The notes beneath the pieces were generated by a model, which worked only from the letters and a program-made list of their open reading frames with translations, was not told the origin of the DNA and ran no database searches. DNA of 33,472 bases, taken from positions 1 through 33,472 of the forward strand of contig CALVUR010000012.1 of assembly GCA_944363645.1 (NCBI GenBank). Direction: 5' to 3'. Both the position numbers and the translations under genes were made by a program. This document shows positions 23,437 to 30,230 of the stretch, piece by piece; position 1 is the first letter of the stretch; each line of letters starts with the position of its first letter. The DNA is from an uncultured Clostridia bacterium. GTDB lineage: Bacteria; Bacillota; Clostridia; Christensenellales; Borkfalkiaceae.

Positions 23437-24288
23437 ATGAAAGATTACAAAAATAAATATATTGATTTTACAGATGATACCGAACGCAGTTTATATGGCA
23501 TTCACAACGCTTATTTGGAAAATTGTAAATTTGAAGGTCCTCAAGACGGCGAATCTTGCTTGAAAGAAACGGGCGATTTGTATATTAAAAATTGCTATTT
23601 TGGGTTAAGATATCCACTTTGGCACAACCATGACAGCATTATTGAAAACTGTCAAATGCCCGAAACTTGCCGTGCCGCACTTTGGTACGATGAAAATTTA
23701 TTGATTAAAAATCTCGATTGCAACGGCATTAAAGCAATAAGGGAATGTAACAATATCAAGGTGGAAGATAGTTACTTCAATTCGCCTGAATTTTGTTGGC
23801 TTTCAAATAACATTCAACTTGAAAATGTTAAATTGATATCAGAATACCCATTTTTACATGTCAAAAATGCTAAATTTAACAAATTAGACATGAAAGGTAA
23901 GTATTCTTTCCAATACTCGCAAGATATTTTGATTACAAATAGCAATCTTGATACAAAAGATGCTTTTTGGCACTGCAAAAACGTAACGGTTAAAGATTCC
24001 GTCGTTAAAGGTGAATACCTTGCTTGGTATAGCGAAAATTTAACCTTTATAAACTGCAAAATAATCGGCACGCAACCACTTTGCTATGCAAAAAATCTAA
24101 AAATTATCGATTGCGAAATGATAGGTTGTGATTTATCTTTTGAAAATTCTACCGTTGATGTAAACGTAATTGGTCATATTGACAGCGTTAAAAATGCAAT
24201 GGGCAAAATCACCGCAGATAGCATCGGTGAAATTATTAAAGATGATTATGCAAAAGGCGTTTGCGAAATTACAATAAGACAAAAATAA
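23437..24288 (+). CDS. DUF3737 family parallel beta-helix protein
   Basis: The 283-residue protein is made of repeated short strands of the form 'xxIxNCxF': AYLENCKFEGPQDGESCLKE, LYIKNCYFGLRYPLWHNHDS, IIENCQMPETCRAALWYDEN and NLTFINCKIIGTQPL. These give a right-handed parallel beta-helix. The DGESCLKE and RYPLWH motifs mark DUF3737, a widespread family with no established function and no signal peptide, so it is probably cytoplasmic. GGAG at 23432-23435 lies two bases before the ATG, rather close. It has its own promoter and terminator, so it is probably monocistronic. Confidence 0.92.
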   Translation: MKDYKNKYIDFTDDTERSLYGIHNAYLENCKFEGPQDGESCLKETGDLYIKNCYFGLRYPLWHNHDSIIENCQMPETCRAALWYDENLLIKNLDCNGIKAIRECNNIKVEDSYFNSPEFCWLSNNIQLENVKLISEYPFLHVKNAKFNKLDMKGKYSFQYSQDILITNSNLDTKDAFWHCKNVTVKDSVVKGEYLAWYSENLTFINCKIIGTQPLCYAKNLKIIDCEMIGCDLSFENSTVDVNVIGHIDSVKNAMGKITADSIGEIIKDDYAKGVCEITIRQK

Positions 24289-24303
24289 TTGATTAAACAA
24301 TAA

Positions 24304-24344
24304 AAAACACACTTACTAAATTTTGTAAGTGTGTTTTATTTTTT
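24304..24344. terminator. bidirectional terminator between DUF3737 and the rRNA methyltransferase
   Basis: A 13-bp perfect stem (24304-24316 with 24325-24337), 8-nt loop, then ATTTTTT on the plus strand. An A-run on the left makes it work for the convergent minus-strand gene too. Confidence 0.9.
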
Positions 24345-24348
24345 AGAT

Positions 24349-25518
24349 TTAATCAACTTGTAATACGAAAAATTTTAAATAAGAAGATTCATTTTCAGTC
24401 AAAAGTGCGGGGTGATCTATACACTGAATTTTCTGTTCCAAAATTTTTGTACGTCTTCCTGCGTTTAAACTTGATTCTAAAAGCATCTTTTTAAACATAG
24501 TATCTGTCATAAAGTGTGTGCAAGATGAAGAAACTAAAATTCCGCCTTTATTAAGTAACTTCATTGCTAAAATATTGATATCTTTATAACCTTTATATGC
24601 GCTTTGAACTTCATTTACGCTTTTACAAAAAGCAGGGGGATCTAAAACAATTAAATCAAAGGTTTTACCTTGATTTTTAAACTCTCTTAACATCTCAAAA
24701 ATATCGCATTTTATTGTTTCAACATTTACTAAACCGTTTAATTTTGAGTTATTTTCAACATATTCTAACGCTTTTTGCGATATATCTAATGCATAAACTT
24801 TTTTTGCGCCACCAACTGCTAAATTAAGCGAAAATCCGCCAGCATTGCAAAAACAGTCCAAACAAGTTTTATCTTTGGCGTAACGTCTTACAGCAAGGCG
24901 ATTTAACTTTTGGTCTAAAAAATAACCGGTTTTTTGCCCGTCAAGTAGGTCAACTTCGATTTTTAAACCATTCTCAACAATTTGACTTTTAGAAACATTT
25001 TCGCCGTAAATTACCCCTTTAAACGGCTCTAAACCTTCTTTTCTTCTAACCTCGCTGTCGCTTCTTTCAATTATGGTTTTTGGGTTAAATTGTTTTACTA
25101 ATGCGTTTATAATGAGGTCCTTTTTTAAGTTTATTCCAAGCGTTAAAAATTGAACGGATAAGACATCGTTATATCTATCAACAATAAGTCCCGGCAGATA
25201 ATCATTTTCTGAAAAAATAACTCTGTACGAATTTTCGTTGATATATTTTTTACGCATTTCATCAGCATATCTTATTCTATCAAAAAATAATTGTTCATCA
25301 TCAATCTGGTCATTAAAAATAAAAATTCTAACCAAAATTTTTGATAGGTGATTTATGTAACCTTTACCTAAAAATCTACCATCGAAAGATTTTACGGTTG
25401 CTAAACTACCATTTTTATCTTTACCTTCAATTTTATAAACTTCGTTAGCATAAACCCAAGTTTTTCCGTTTAATATTTCCTTTTCCTCGTTCTTTTTCAA
25501 AAATACCGTGTATGCCAT
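24349..25518 (-). CDS. class I rRNA (cytosine-C5) methyltransferase, RlmI-like
   Basis: The 389-residue protein has an N-terminal PUA-like domain (NGKTWVYANEVYKIEG, LGKGYIN), a middle domain (SENDYLPGLIVDRYNDVLSVQF) and a SAM-binding Rossmann domain. That domain has CLDCFCNAGGFSLNLAVGGA, VYALDIS, and the catalytic-loop motif FDLIVLDPPAFCKS followed by SSSCTHFM. This layout is that of RlmI-type 23S rRNA m5C methyltransferases; the exact site is not proven. A TTG 24 bases upstream could start an extended form, but AAAGGA six bases before ATG 25518 decides for the shorter one. It diverges from htpG, sharing a 205-bp intergenic region. Confidence 0.9.
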   Translation of the reverse strand: MAYTVFLKKNEEKEILNGKTWVYANEVYKIEGKDKNGSLATVKSFDGRFLGKGYINHLSKILVRIFIFNDQIDDEQLFFDRIRYADEMRKKYINENSYRVIFSENDYLPGLIVDRYNDVLSVQFLTLGINLKKDLIINALVKQFNPKTIIERSDSEVRRKEGLEPFKGVIYGENVSKSQIVENGLKIEVDLLDGQKTGYFLDQKLNRLAVRRYAKDKTCLDCFCNAGGFSLNLAVGGAKKVYALDISQKALEYVENNSKLNGLVNVETIKCDIFEMLREFKNQGKTFDLIVLDPPAFCKSVNEVQSAYKGYKDINILAMKLLNKGGILVSSSCTHFMTDTMFKKMLLESSLNAGRRTKILEQKIQCIDHPALLTENESSYLKFFVLQVD

Positions 25519-25547
25519 GTTTAGTCCTTTATACTTCGACAAATAAT

Positions 25548-25576
25548 TATATATAGACTATACCACAATTTTTCAA
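25548..25576 (-). promoter_or_regulatory. promoter of the rRNA methyltransferase gene
   Basis: On the minus strand, TTGAAA (25571-25576) and TATATA (25548-25553) are separated by 17 bp; a TATAAT two bases further is an alternative -10. Confidence 0.6.
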
Positions 25577-25629
25577 ACTTTCCAACAAATAATGACGATT
25601 TTATATTATTTTGGTGAAAATTTAAAAAA

Positions 25630-25656
25630 TTAGCACTCAACGCTTGACATTGCTAA
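25630..25656 (+). promoter_or_regulatory. CIRCE-like operator (HrcA site) upstream of htpG
   Basis: The left arm TTAGCACTC is a perfect CIRCE arm. After exactly nine bases the right arm reads CATTGCTAA against the consensus GAGTGCTAA, so seven of nine positions match. It overlaps the -35 of the htpG promoter, where a repressor would block RNA polymerase. HrcA is the known CIRCE-binding heat-shock repressor; it is not encoded in the window. Confidence 0.75.
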
Positions 25657-25672
25657 TTTTTAAGATTATGAT
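25644..25672 (+). promoter_or_regulatory. sigma-A promoter of htpG
   Basis: TTGACA (25644-25649), 17 bp, TATGAT (25667-25672). The start near 25679 gives a leader of about 45 nt with a small palindrome (ACCCAAA / TTTGGGT, 25693-25707) directly before the ribosome site. Confidence 0.8.
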
Positions 25673-25723
25673 ATCTTTCGTAAATAAAAATAACCCAAAA
25701 TTTGGGTAAAGGAAGTGTAGATT

Positions 25724-27649
25724 ATGAAAAAATTTAAGACTGAATCTAAAAGAATGTTGGACTTGGTTATTAACTCTATTTACACGAACAGAGAAATATT
25801 TTTAAGGGAACTTCTTTCAAACGGTAGCGATGCTATCGACAAACTTTATTATAAAGGACTTACCGAGGGCTTAACCGGTCTAACAAGGGATGATTTTTAC
25901 ATTAACATTCAATTAGACAAAGAAAATAGAACGTTAAAAATTACCGATAATGGTATCGGCATGACTGCTGAAGAACTTGAAAACAACCTTGGAACAATCG
26001 CAAAAAGCGGTTCGTTTGATTTTAAAAATGGCAACGAAGGTCAAAATGCTGATATTGATATTATCGGTCAGTTTGGTGTAGGCTTTTATTCTGCGTTCAT
26101 GGTTGCCAAAAAAGTTGAAGTTTTATCAAAGGCTTATGGACAAGATAAGGCTTATTTGTGGACATCTTCTGGCGCAGATGGTTACGAAATTAAGGAAAGC
26201 GAAAAGGAAAGTAACGGTACAGAAATTACCCTTTATTTAAAGGATAATACCAGCGAAGATAGTTTTGATGAGTTTTTAGAAGAATATAAAATCAAAGAAC
26301 TTGTTAAAAAATATTCTGATTACATTAGATATCCTATCAAAATGCTTGTAACTTCATTTGAATATGAAGATAATACCGAGGGTGAACACGAACATGACGA
26401 AAATTGTGAGTGTGAACATGATGAAAACTGTGAATGCGAACATGAACACGAACATTATTCGCCAAAAGAAGTTAAAAAAGAACAAGTATTAAACTCAATG
26501 ACACCCGTTTGGCGTAAAACAAAGGCAGAACTTAGTGAAGGTGAATATGAAAAATTCTACAAAGAAGAATTTTACGATATGCAAGACCCGTTAAGATGCA
26601 TTTACACACAAGCAGAAGGTGCGGTAGATTATAAGGCTTTGTTATTTATTCCAAAGACTATTCCTTACAATTATTATTCTAAAAACTATGAAAAAGGTTT
26701 AAAACTTTACACCGCTGGCGTAATGATAACTGATAAATGCGCTGACTTATTGCCAGATTATTTTAACTTTGTTAAAGGTGTTGTAGACAGCGAAGTTACA
26801 TTGAATATTTCAAGGGAAACAGTTCAACAAAACCGTCAACTTAAAGCCATTAAGAACAGTTTGGAAAAGAAAATTAAAAGCGAACTTAACCAAATGGCTA
26901 AAAATGACAGGGAAAAATATGAACAATTCTTTGAAAACTTCGGCACATCAATCAAGTATGGCATTTACCAAAGTTTTGGTATGAACAGTGAGGGGCTTGT
27001 TGATTTGTTAATCTTTAAGTCGGCTAAAACGGGTAAATACATTACATTACAAGAATACATTGATAACGCTAAGGAAGATCAAAAGACAATTTACTATGCA
27101 AGTGGTAAAACTGTTGAAGCATGCAAGGCTTTGCCAAAACTTGAAGCCGTTTTAGAAAAGGGCTTTGACGTAATTTGCTTGACAGAAGATGTTGATGAAT
27201 TCTGCCTTAAAATGGTTGGTAAATATAAGGAATTTGAATTCAAATCTTACGAAGCAGAAGATGTTGGCGAAACTGTTGAAACGGTTATCGATAGCGGTGT
27301 AAAAGATGCTATTATGGAAGTTTTAAAGGATAAGATTGTAAACGTAAAACTTTCAAACAACCTTAAAAACCATCCTGTATCTTTGACAAGCGAAGGCGAA
27401 CTTTCTATTGAAATGGAAAAGGTATTTGCAAAAATGCCAAATGTAAATCAGCCAATGAAAGCCCAAAAGGTACTTGAAATCAATGCTGAGCACCAAGTTT
27501 ACGAAAAGTTGAAACAAACTTTAGGCGAAGATAGGGAAAAATTTGACGATATCGTCAACATTTTATTCGATCAAGCATGCTTAATTAGTGGTTTAGAAGT
27601 TGAAGACGTAACAGGCTTAACTGACAGAATTTTTAAACTTATTGTTTAA
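25724..27649 (+). CDS. htpG: Hsp90-family chaperone HtpG with His/Cys-rich linker
   Basis: HtpG is the cytoplasmic ATP-dependent dimeric Hsp90. The 641 residues show the N-terminal GHKL ATPase with NREIFLRELLSNGSDAIDKL (catalytic Glu and metal Asn), DNGIGM, GQFGVGFYSAFMVA and NGTEITLYLK. The middle domain has LNISRETVQQNR, and the C-terminal dimerisation domain includes NAEHQVYEKL. Between ATPase and middle domains, residues about 216-245 form an acidic insert with six His and four Cys, including two copies of EHDENCEC (223-230 and 231-238). Bacterial HtpG normally has only a short linker here. The repeat suggests metal binding, which is inference. AAGGAAG before ATG 25724 supports the start. 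Regulation is probably by HrcA through the overlapping CIRCE-like site. Confidence 0.97.
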   Translation: MKKFKTESKRMLDLVINSIYTNREIFLRELLSNGSDAIDKLYYKGLTEGLTGLTRDDFYINIQLDKENRTLKITDNGIGMTAEELENNLGTIAKSGSFDFKNGNEGQNADIDIIGQFGVGFYSAFMVAKKVEVLSKAYGQDKAYLWTSSGADGYEIKESEKESNGTEITLYLKDNTSEDSFDEFLEEYKIKELVKKYSDYIRYPIKMLVTSFEYEDNTEGEHEHDENCECEHDENCECEHEHEHYSPKEVKKEQVLNSMTPVWRKTKAELSEGEYEKFYKEEFYDMQDPLRCIYTQAEGAVDYKALLFIPKTIPYNYYSKNYEKGLKLYTAGVMITDKCADLLPDYFNFVKGVVDSEVTLNISRETVQQNRQLKAIKNSLEKKIKSELNQMAKNDREKYEQFFENFGTSIKYGIYQSFGMNSEGLVDLLIFKSAKTGKYITLQEYIDNAKEDQKTIYYASGKTVEACKALPKLEAVLEKGFDVICLTEDVDEFCLKMVGKYKEFEFKSYEAEDVGETVETVIDSGVKDAIMEVLKDKIVNVKLSNNLKNHPVSLTSEGELSIEMEKVFAKMPNVNQPMKAQKVLEINAEHQVYEKLKQTLGEDREKFDDIVNILFDQACLISGLEVEDVTGLTDRIFKLIV

Positions 27650-27656
27650 AATAAAT

Positions 27657-27685
27657 AAAAAACGGCGGAAAAATCCGCCGTTTTT
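27657..27685. terminator. bidirectional terminator after htpG
   Basis: ACGGCGGA / TCCGCCGT stem (27662-27669 with 27674-27681), flanked by an A-run on the left and TTTTT on the right. It also directly follows the stop of the minus-strand small gene. Confidence 0.92.
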
Positions 27686-27686
27686 C

Positions 27687-27833
27687 TTATGTAGTTTGTG
27701 TTGTAGTTTGGTTACAATTAAGCCCAGACATTGTTAAAAGGGCAAACAGTAAAAACATTTGCGTTGTACTAATTGTACCATTAGATGTAAGCAATAAAAG
27801 CAATGAAACAAGTGCAAGATTTGTTGAAGACAT
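27687..27833 (-). CDS. 48-residue small hydrophobic protein, unknown
   Basis: A short minus-strand gene with a near-perfect ribosome site (GGAGG, about five bases before ATG 27833) and a strong terminator immediately after its stop. The product has two hydrophobic stretches, LALVSLLLLLTS (about 6-17) and TQMFLLFALLTMSGLNC (about 24-40). A Thr/Gln tail (NQTTTQTT) closes it. It could be a small membrane protein with one hairpin or two short helices. No family is recognised. A longer upstream frame exists but would ignore the ribosome site. TATAAT occurs about 30 bp upstream (minus strand) with no good -35. Confidence 0.75.
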   Translation of the reverse strand: MSSTNLALVSLLLLLTSNGTISTTQMFLLFALLTMSGLNCNQTTTQTT

Positions 27834-27908
27834 AAAATTCCTCCGTAACAATCGATAAAAAACGACTTTATTATACAATATGTGACATAAGTGTTATATA
27901 TGAACAAA

Positions 27909-27938
27909 TTGACAAGTATTAGTCAAAAATTGTAAAAT
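27909..27938 (+). promoter_or_regulatory. promoter of the ArsR gene with overlapping inverted repeat
   Basis: TTGACA (27909-27914), 18 bp, TAAAAT (27933-27938). The -35 begins an inverted repeat TTGAC-N8-GTCAA (27909-27913 with 27922-27926) inside the promoter, a plausible autoregulatory operator. Confidence 0.65.
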
Positions 27939-27967
27939 TAAAGTACAAATTAAGGTAGGTGGGGAAA

Positions 27968-28309
27968 ATGAATAATTTATTGCTTTTAGATAAAAGGACA
28001 AAGTCGATGATAGACGATTATGTTCCGCAAAAGGAAATGCTTATTGAACTTGTAGACTTTTTCTCAATTTTTGCCGATGTAACTCGGCTTAAAATCATAT
28101 CTGCACTTGCTATAAGTGAGATGTGTGTAACAGATATTTCAAGGACACTATTTTTAAATCAAACGACGGTAAGTCATCAGTTAAGGCTTTTAAAAAATTT
28201 TGGCGCAGTAACAACAAGGCGTGATGGCAAAATTATTTTTTACTCTTTAAAGCACGAACTTTTAAATGATGTTTTACTTAAAGGTGTGGAATTTTTAAGT
28301 TACAATTAA
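27968..28309 (+). CDS. ArsR/SmtB family winged-helix regulator
   Basis: The 113-residue protein has the ArsR fold: FADVTRLKIISALAISEMCV, then TDISRTLFLNQTTVSHQLRLL (recognition helix) and a wing with TTRRDGKIIFYSL. The metal-sensing ELCVCDL motif of arsenic/cadmium sensors appears as EMCVTDI with only one cysteine, so the classic alpha-3N site is not complete. It may sense through another site or a non-metal signal. ATG 27968 is preferred, with GGTGGGG just upstream; the GTG nine bases earlier overlaps that ribosome site. No metal exporter is adjacent. The neighbours are two small minus-strand membrane-type proteins, which may or may not be targets. Confidence 0.92.
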   Translation: MNNLLLLDKRTKSMIDDYVPQKEMLIELVDFFSIFADVTRLKIISALAISEMCVTDISRTLFLNQTTVSHQLRLLKNFGAVTTRRDGKIIFYSLKHELLNDVLLKGVEFLSYN

Positions 28310-28346
28310 AATTTAAACAAAATAAAAATAGTCATATCAAAAAGAA

Positions 28347-28378
28347 AAAAGGTGTTGCAAAAATTTGCAACACCTTTT
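28347..28378. terminator. bidirectional terminator between ArsR and the Cys-rich small gene
   Basis: A 15-bp palindromic stem (28347-28361 with 28364-28378) contains GGTGTTGC / GCAACACC, with A- and T-runs at the outer ends; the inner pairs must open to form a loop. It sits 37 bp after the ArsR stop and just after the minus-strand gene stop. Confidence 0.85.
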
Positions 28379-28382
28379 AAAA

Positions 28383-28595
28383 TTATTTACAACCGCAACC
28401 AGCAAAACCTGTGCCGTTTGGGATGGGTGGCTTTCTGTTTTGGCATTTACAAGCAAGTAAAACAATTAAAATTGGAAGCAAACATTCGCAACTGCAAATT
28501 TTTTCAAATAAACCTTTTACGGTATTTTGACAGCATAAAAGTAAAATAATAAGTATGTAAAGATAGCAGCAATTATTGTTGAAACAGTTTAACAT
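28383..28595 (-). CDS. 70-residue cysteine-rich membrane protein, unknown
   Basis: A minus-strand gene with a strong ribosome site (CAGGAGA about five bases before ATG 28595) and a terminator right after its stop. The product has 12 cysteines in 70 residues (17%), in pairs and CxC clusters: C9/C10, C21/C22, C34/C36/C38, C49/C51 and C67/C69. Two hydrophobic stretches, YLYILIILLL (11-20) and LLPILIVLLA (39-48), would span or lie in the membrane, each flanked by cysteines. The tail is KPPIPNGTGFAGCGCK. No family is recognised. Metal or cluster binding at the membrane face, or heavy disulphide cross-linking, would fit. A possible link to the adjacent ArsR is only positional. Confidence 0.8.
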   Translation of the reverse strand: MLNCFNNNCCYLYILIILLLCCQNTVKGLFEKICSCECLLPILIVLLACKCQNRKPPIPNGTGFAGCGCK

Positions 28596-28681
28596 AATTT
28601 TCTCCTGTAATAAAAATCAGCACTCGGGCTGTCATTACATAATACGGCTTAAAAATATAAAATGTTACAAATTGCTAATAT

Positions 28682-28709
28682 TTGATTGCTAAAATAAGTA
28701 AAATATATT
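28682..28709 (+). promoter_or_regulatory. possible promoter of the ECF S / coaX / ispG operon
   Basis: TTGATT (28682-28687), 16 bp, TATATT (28704-28709). The leader of about 85 nt contains an imperfect hairpin (TCTCACC...TGGGAGA, about 28722-28739) and a second one (CAGATATTCC...GGAAATCTG, 28766-28789) adjoining the TGGAGG ribosome site. No known riboswitch is recognised. Confidence 0.5.
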
Positions 28710-28802
28710 AAAATATACTTAATCTCACCATTTGGGAGATATATTTTATTATTATTTTTTTGCAACAGATATTCCTTTAAGGAAATCTGATTGGAGGTTT
28801 TT

Positions 28803-29441
28803 ATGAAAGGTGAAGAAAATTCACATGTAAGTTTTAAGGAGCGTTACTTAACTGCAAAAAACATAACGTATTTTGCAATTTTGTTGGCGCTCGTTATTGT
28901 TTTGCAACTATTTGCTTCCTACTTTAAGATAGGTAGCACATCGCTAAGCTTTGTCTTAGTTCCTATCGTTTTATGCGGTATGATATTAGGACCGTGGGCT
29001 GCATGCTTTTTGGGCTTTGCTTTTGGCTTAATCGTTGTTATTCAAGGTTTTACCGGAATGGACGGCTTTACGCTTATACTACTTAACAACAAGCCTTTTG
29101 CAACCATTATGCTTTGCCTTGTAAAGGGCAGTTTGGCTGGCTTGGCATCAGGGTATATTTACAAACTTATAAAATCTAAAAACAAATTAGTCGTAACATT
29201 TATCGCTTCAGCAGTTTGTCCAATAGTCAACACCGGCTTGTTCATTTTGGGCGCATTACTTTTCTTAGGCGAACCAATTAAAGCAAATTTTGTACCAGAT
29301 GGCAATACATTGATTTACTTTTTAGTTATCGGTTGTGCAGGTATTAACTTCATTATTGAATTTGCAATTAACTTAATTTGCGCACCTGCGATATTAAAAG
29401 TTACTGAAGTAGTTGAAAAATTTATTAGAAACAGAGGATAA
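28803..29441 (+). CDS. ECF transporter S component, probably for pantothenate
   Basis: The 212-residue protein has about six membrane segments and S-component features. The first helix is TYFAILLALVIVLQLFASYF (short residues for T-subunit contact). SLSFVLVPIVLCGMILGPWA and FGLIVVIQGFTGMDGFT follow, then CLVKGSLAGLASGYIYKLI. It is followed after 3 bp by the pantothenate kinase gene coaX, so pantothenate is the likely cargo (PanT-like), though sequence alone does not fix this. TGGAGG five bases before ATG 28803 decides the start over a TTG that overlaps it. No ECF A or T subunits are encoded nearby. Confidence 0.85.
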   Translation: MKGEENSHVSFKERYLTAKNITYFAILLALVIVLQLFASYFKIGSTSLSFVLVPIVLCGMILGPWAACFLGFAFGLIVVIQGFTGMDGFTLILLNNKPFATIMLCLVKGSLAGLASGYIYKLIKSKNKLVVTFIASAVCPIVNTGLFILGALLFLGEPIKANFVPDGNTLIYFLVIGCAGINFIIEFAINLICAPAILKVTEVVEKFIRNRG

Positions 29442-29444
29442 AAA

Positions 29445-30230
29445 ATGATTTTTTGTATCGATATAGGTAATACAAATGTAAAATATGGCGTATATTCTGG
29501 TGATAAACTTATTGCAAGTTTCCGTGTTGCTTCCGCTAAAAACCAAACAGCAGACGAATACGGCATCGTTGTAAAAGACCTTTTAGAAAGTGCTAAAATT
29601 GATAAACAGCAAATCGAAGGTGTTATTTTATCATCAGTTATTCCTCAATTAAATTACACCATGGAACACATGTGTGAATACTTTTTGGGGCATAAGCCAA
29701 TTTTAGTCGGCCCGGGCATTAAAACAGGCTTAAATATCAAGGTTGACAATGCTCGTGAAGTAGGGGCTGACCGTATTGTAAACAGCGTTTCTGCTTACAA
29801 AAAATACGGCAAAAATAAGCCGGTAATTTGTATTGACTTTGGCACAGCAACAACATTTAATGTTATAACAGAAGATGCTCAACTTATCGGTGGCGTAATT
29901 GCGCCAGGCATTAAAGGCTCACTTGATTCTTTAGTAAATGGCACAGCGCAACTTCCGCATATCGAACTTGTACTTCCTAAAAAAGTTATTTGTAAATCAA
30001 CTGTTACAAACATGCAAGCAGGCTTATTGTATGGCTTTGCTGGGCTTGTTGAAAAGATCGTTTCCAAGATGAAACAAGAGTTGAAACGTGATGATGTTGT
30101 AGTTGTTGCAACAGGTGGTTTAAGCGAAACAATCGCAAGCGAAACCCCATGTATTGATGTAATTGATAGAACGCTTACACTTGAAGGTTTGCGTATTTTA
30201 TATGAGATGAATAAGGTGCAAAATGACTAA
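29445..30230 (+). CDS. coaX: type III pantothenate kinase
   Basis: CoaX performs the first step of CoA synthesis, phosphorylating pantothenate; the type III enzyme needs a monovalent cation and is not feedback-inhibited by CoA. The 261-residue ASKHA-fold protein shows IDIGNTNVKYGVY (phosphate 1), AREVGADRIVN, IDFGTATTFNVI and GGVIAPGIKGSLDSL, then VVATGGLSE. The GAGGATAAAA just before the ATG provides the ribosome site. It overlaps ispG by 8 bp. With coaE in the same window, and an S component upstream, it forms a pantothenate-to-CoA unit. Confidence 0.97.
   Translation: MIFCIDIGNTNVKYGVYSGDKLIASFRVASAKNQTADEYGIVVKDLLESAKIDKQQIEGVILSSVIPQLNYTMEHMCEYFLGHKPILVGPGIKTGLNIKVDNAREVGADRIVNSVSAYKKYGKNKPVICIDFGTATTFNVITEDAQLIGGVIAPGIKGSLDSLVNGTAQLPHIELVLPKKVICKSTVTNMQAGLLYGFAGLVEKIVSKMKQELKRDDVVVVATGGLSETIASETPCIDVIDRTLTLEGLRILYEMNKVQND

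Noticed and set aside
25693..25707. ACCCAAA/TTTGGGT palindrome before the htpG ribosome site as an RNA thermometer
   Set aside because: The stem does not include the ribosome site or start codon, so it would not control access; it is too small to call.
27860..27900. SigE-like spacing of TCATATA and CATATTGT upstream of the 48-residue gene
   Set aside because: The match is partial, it coincides with a TATAAT, and nothing else in the window indicates sporulation.
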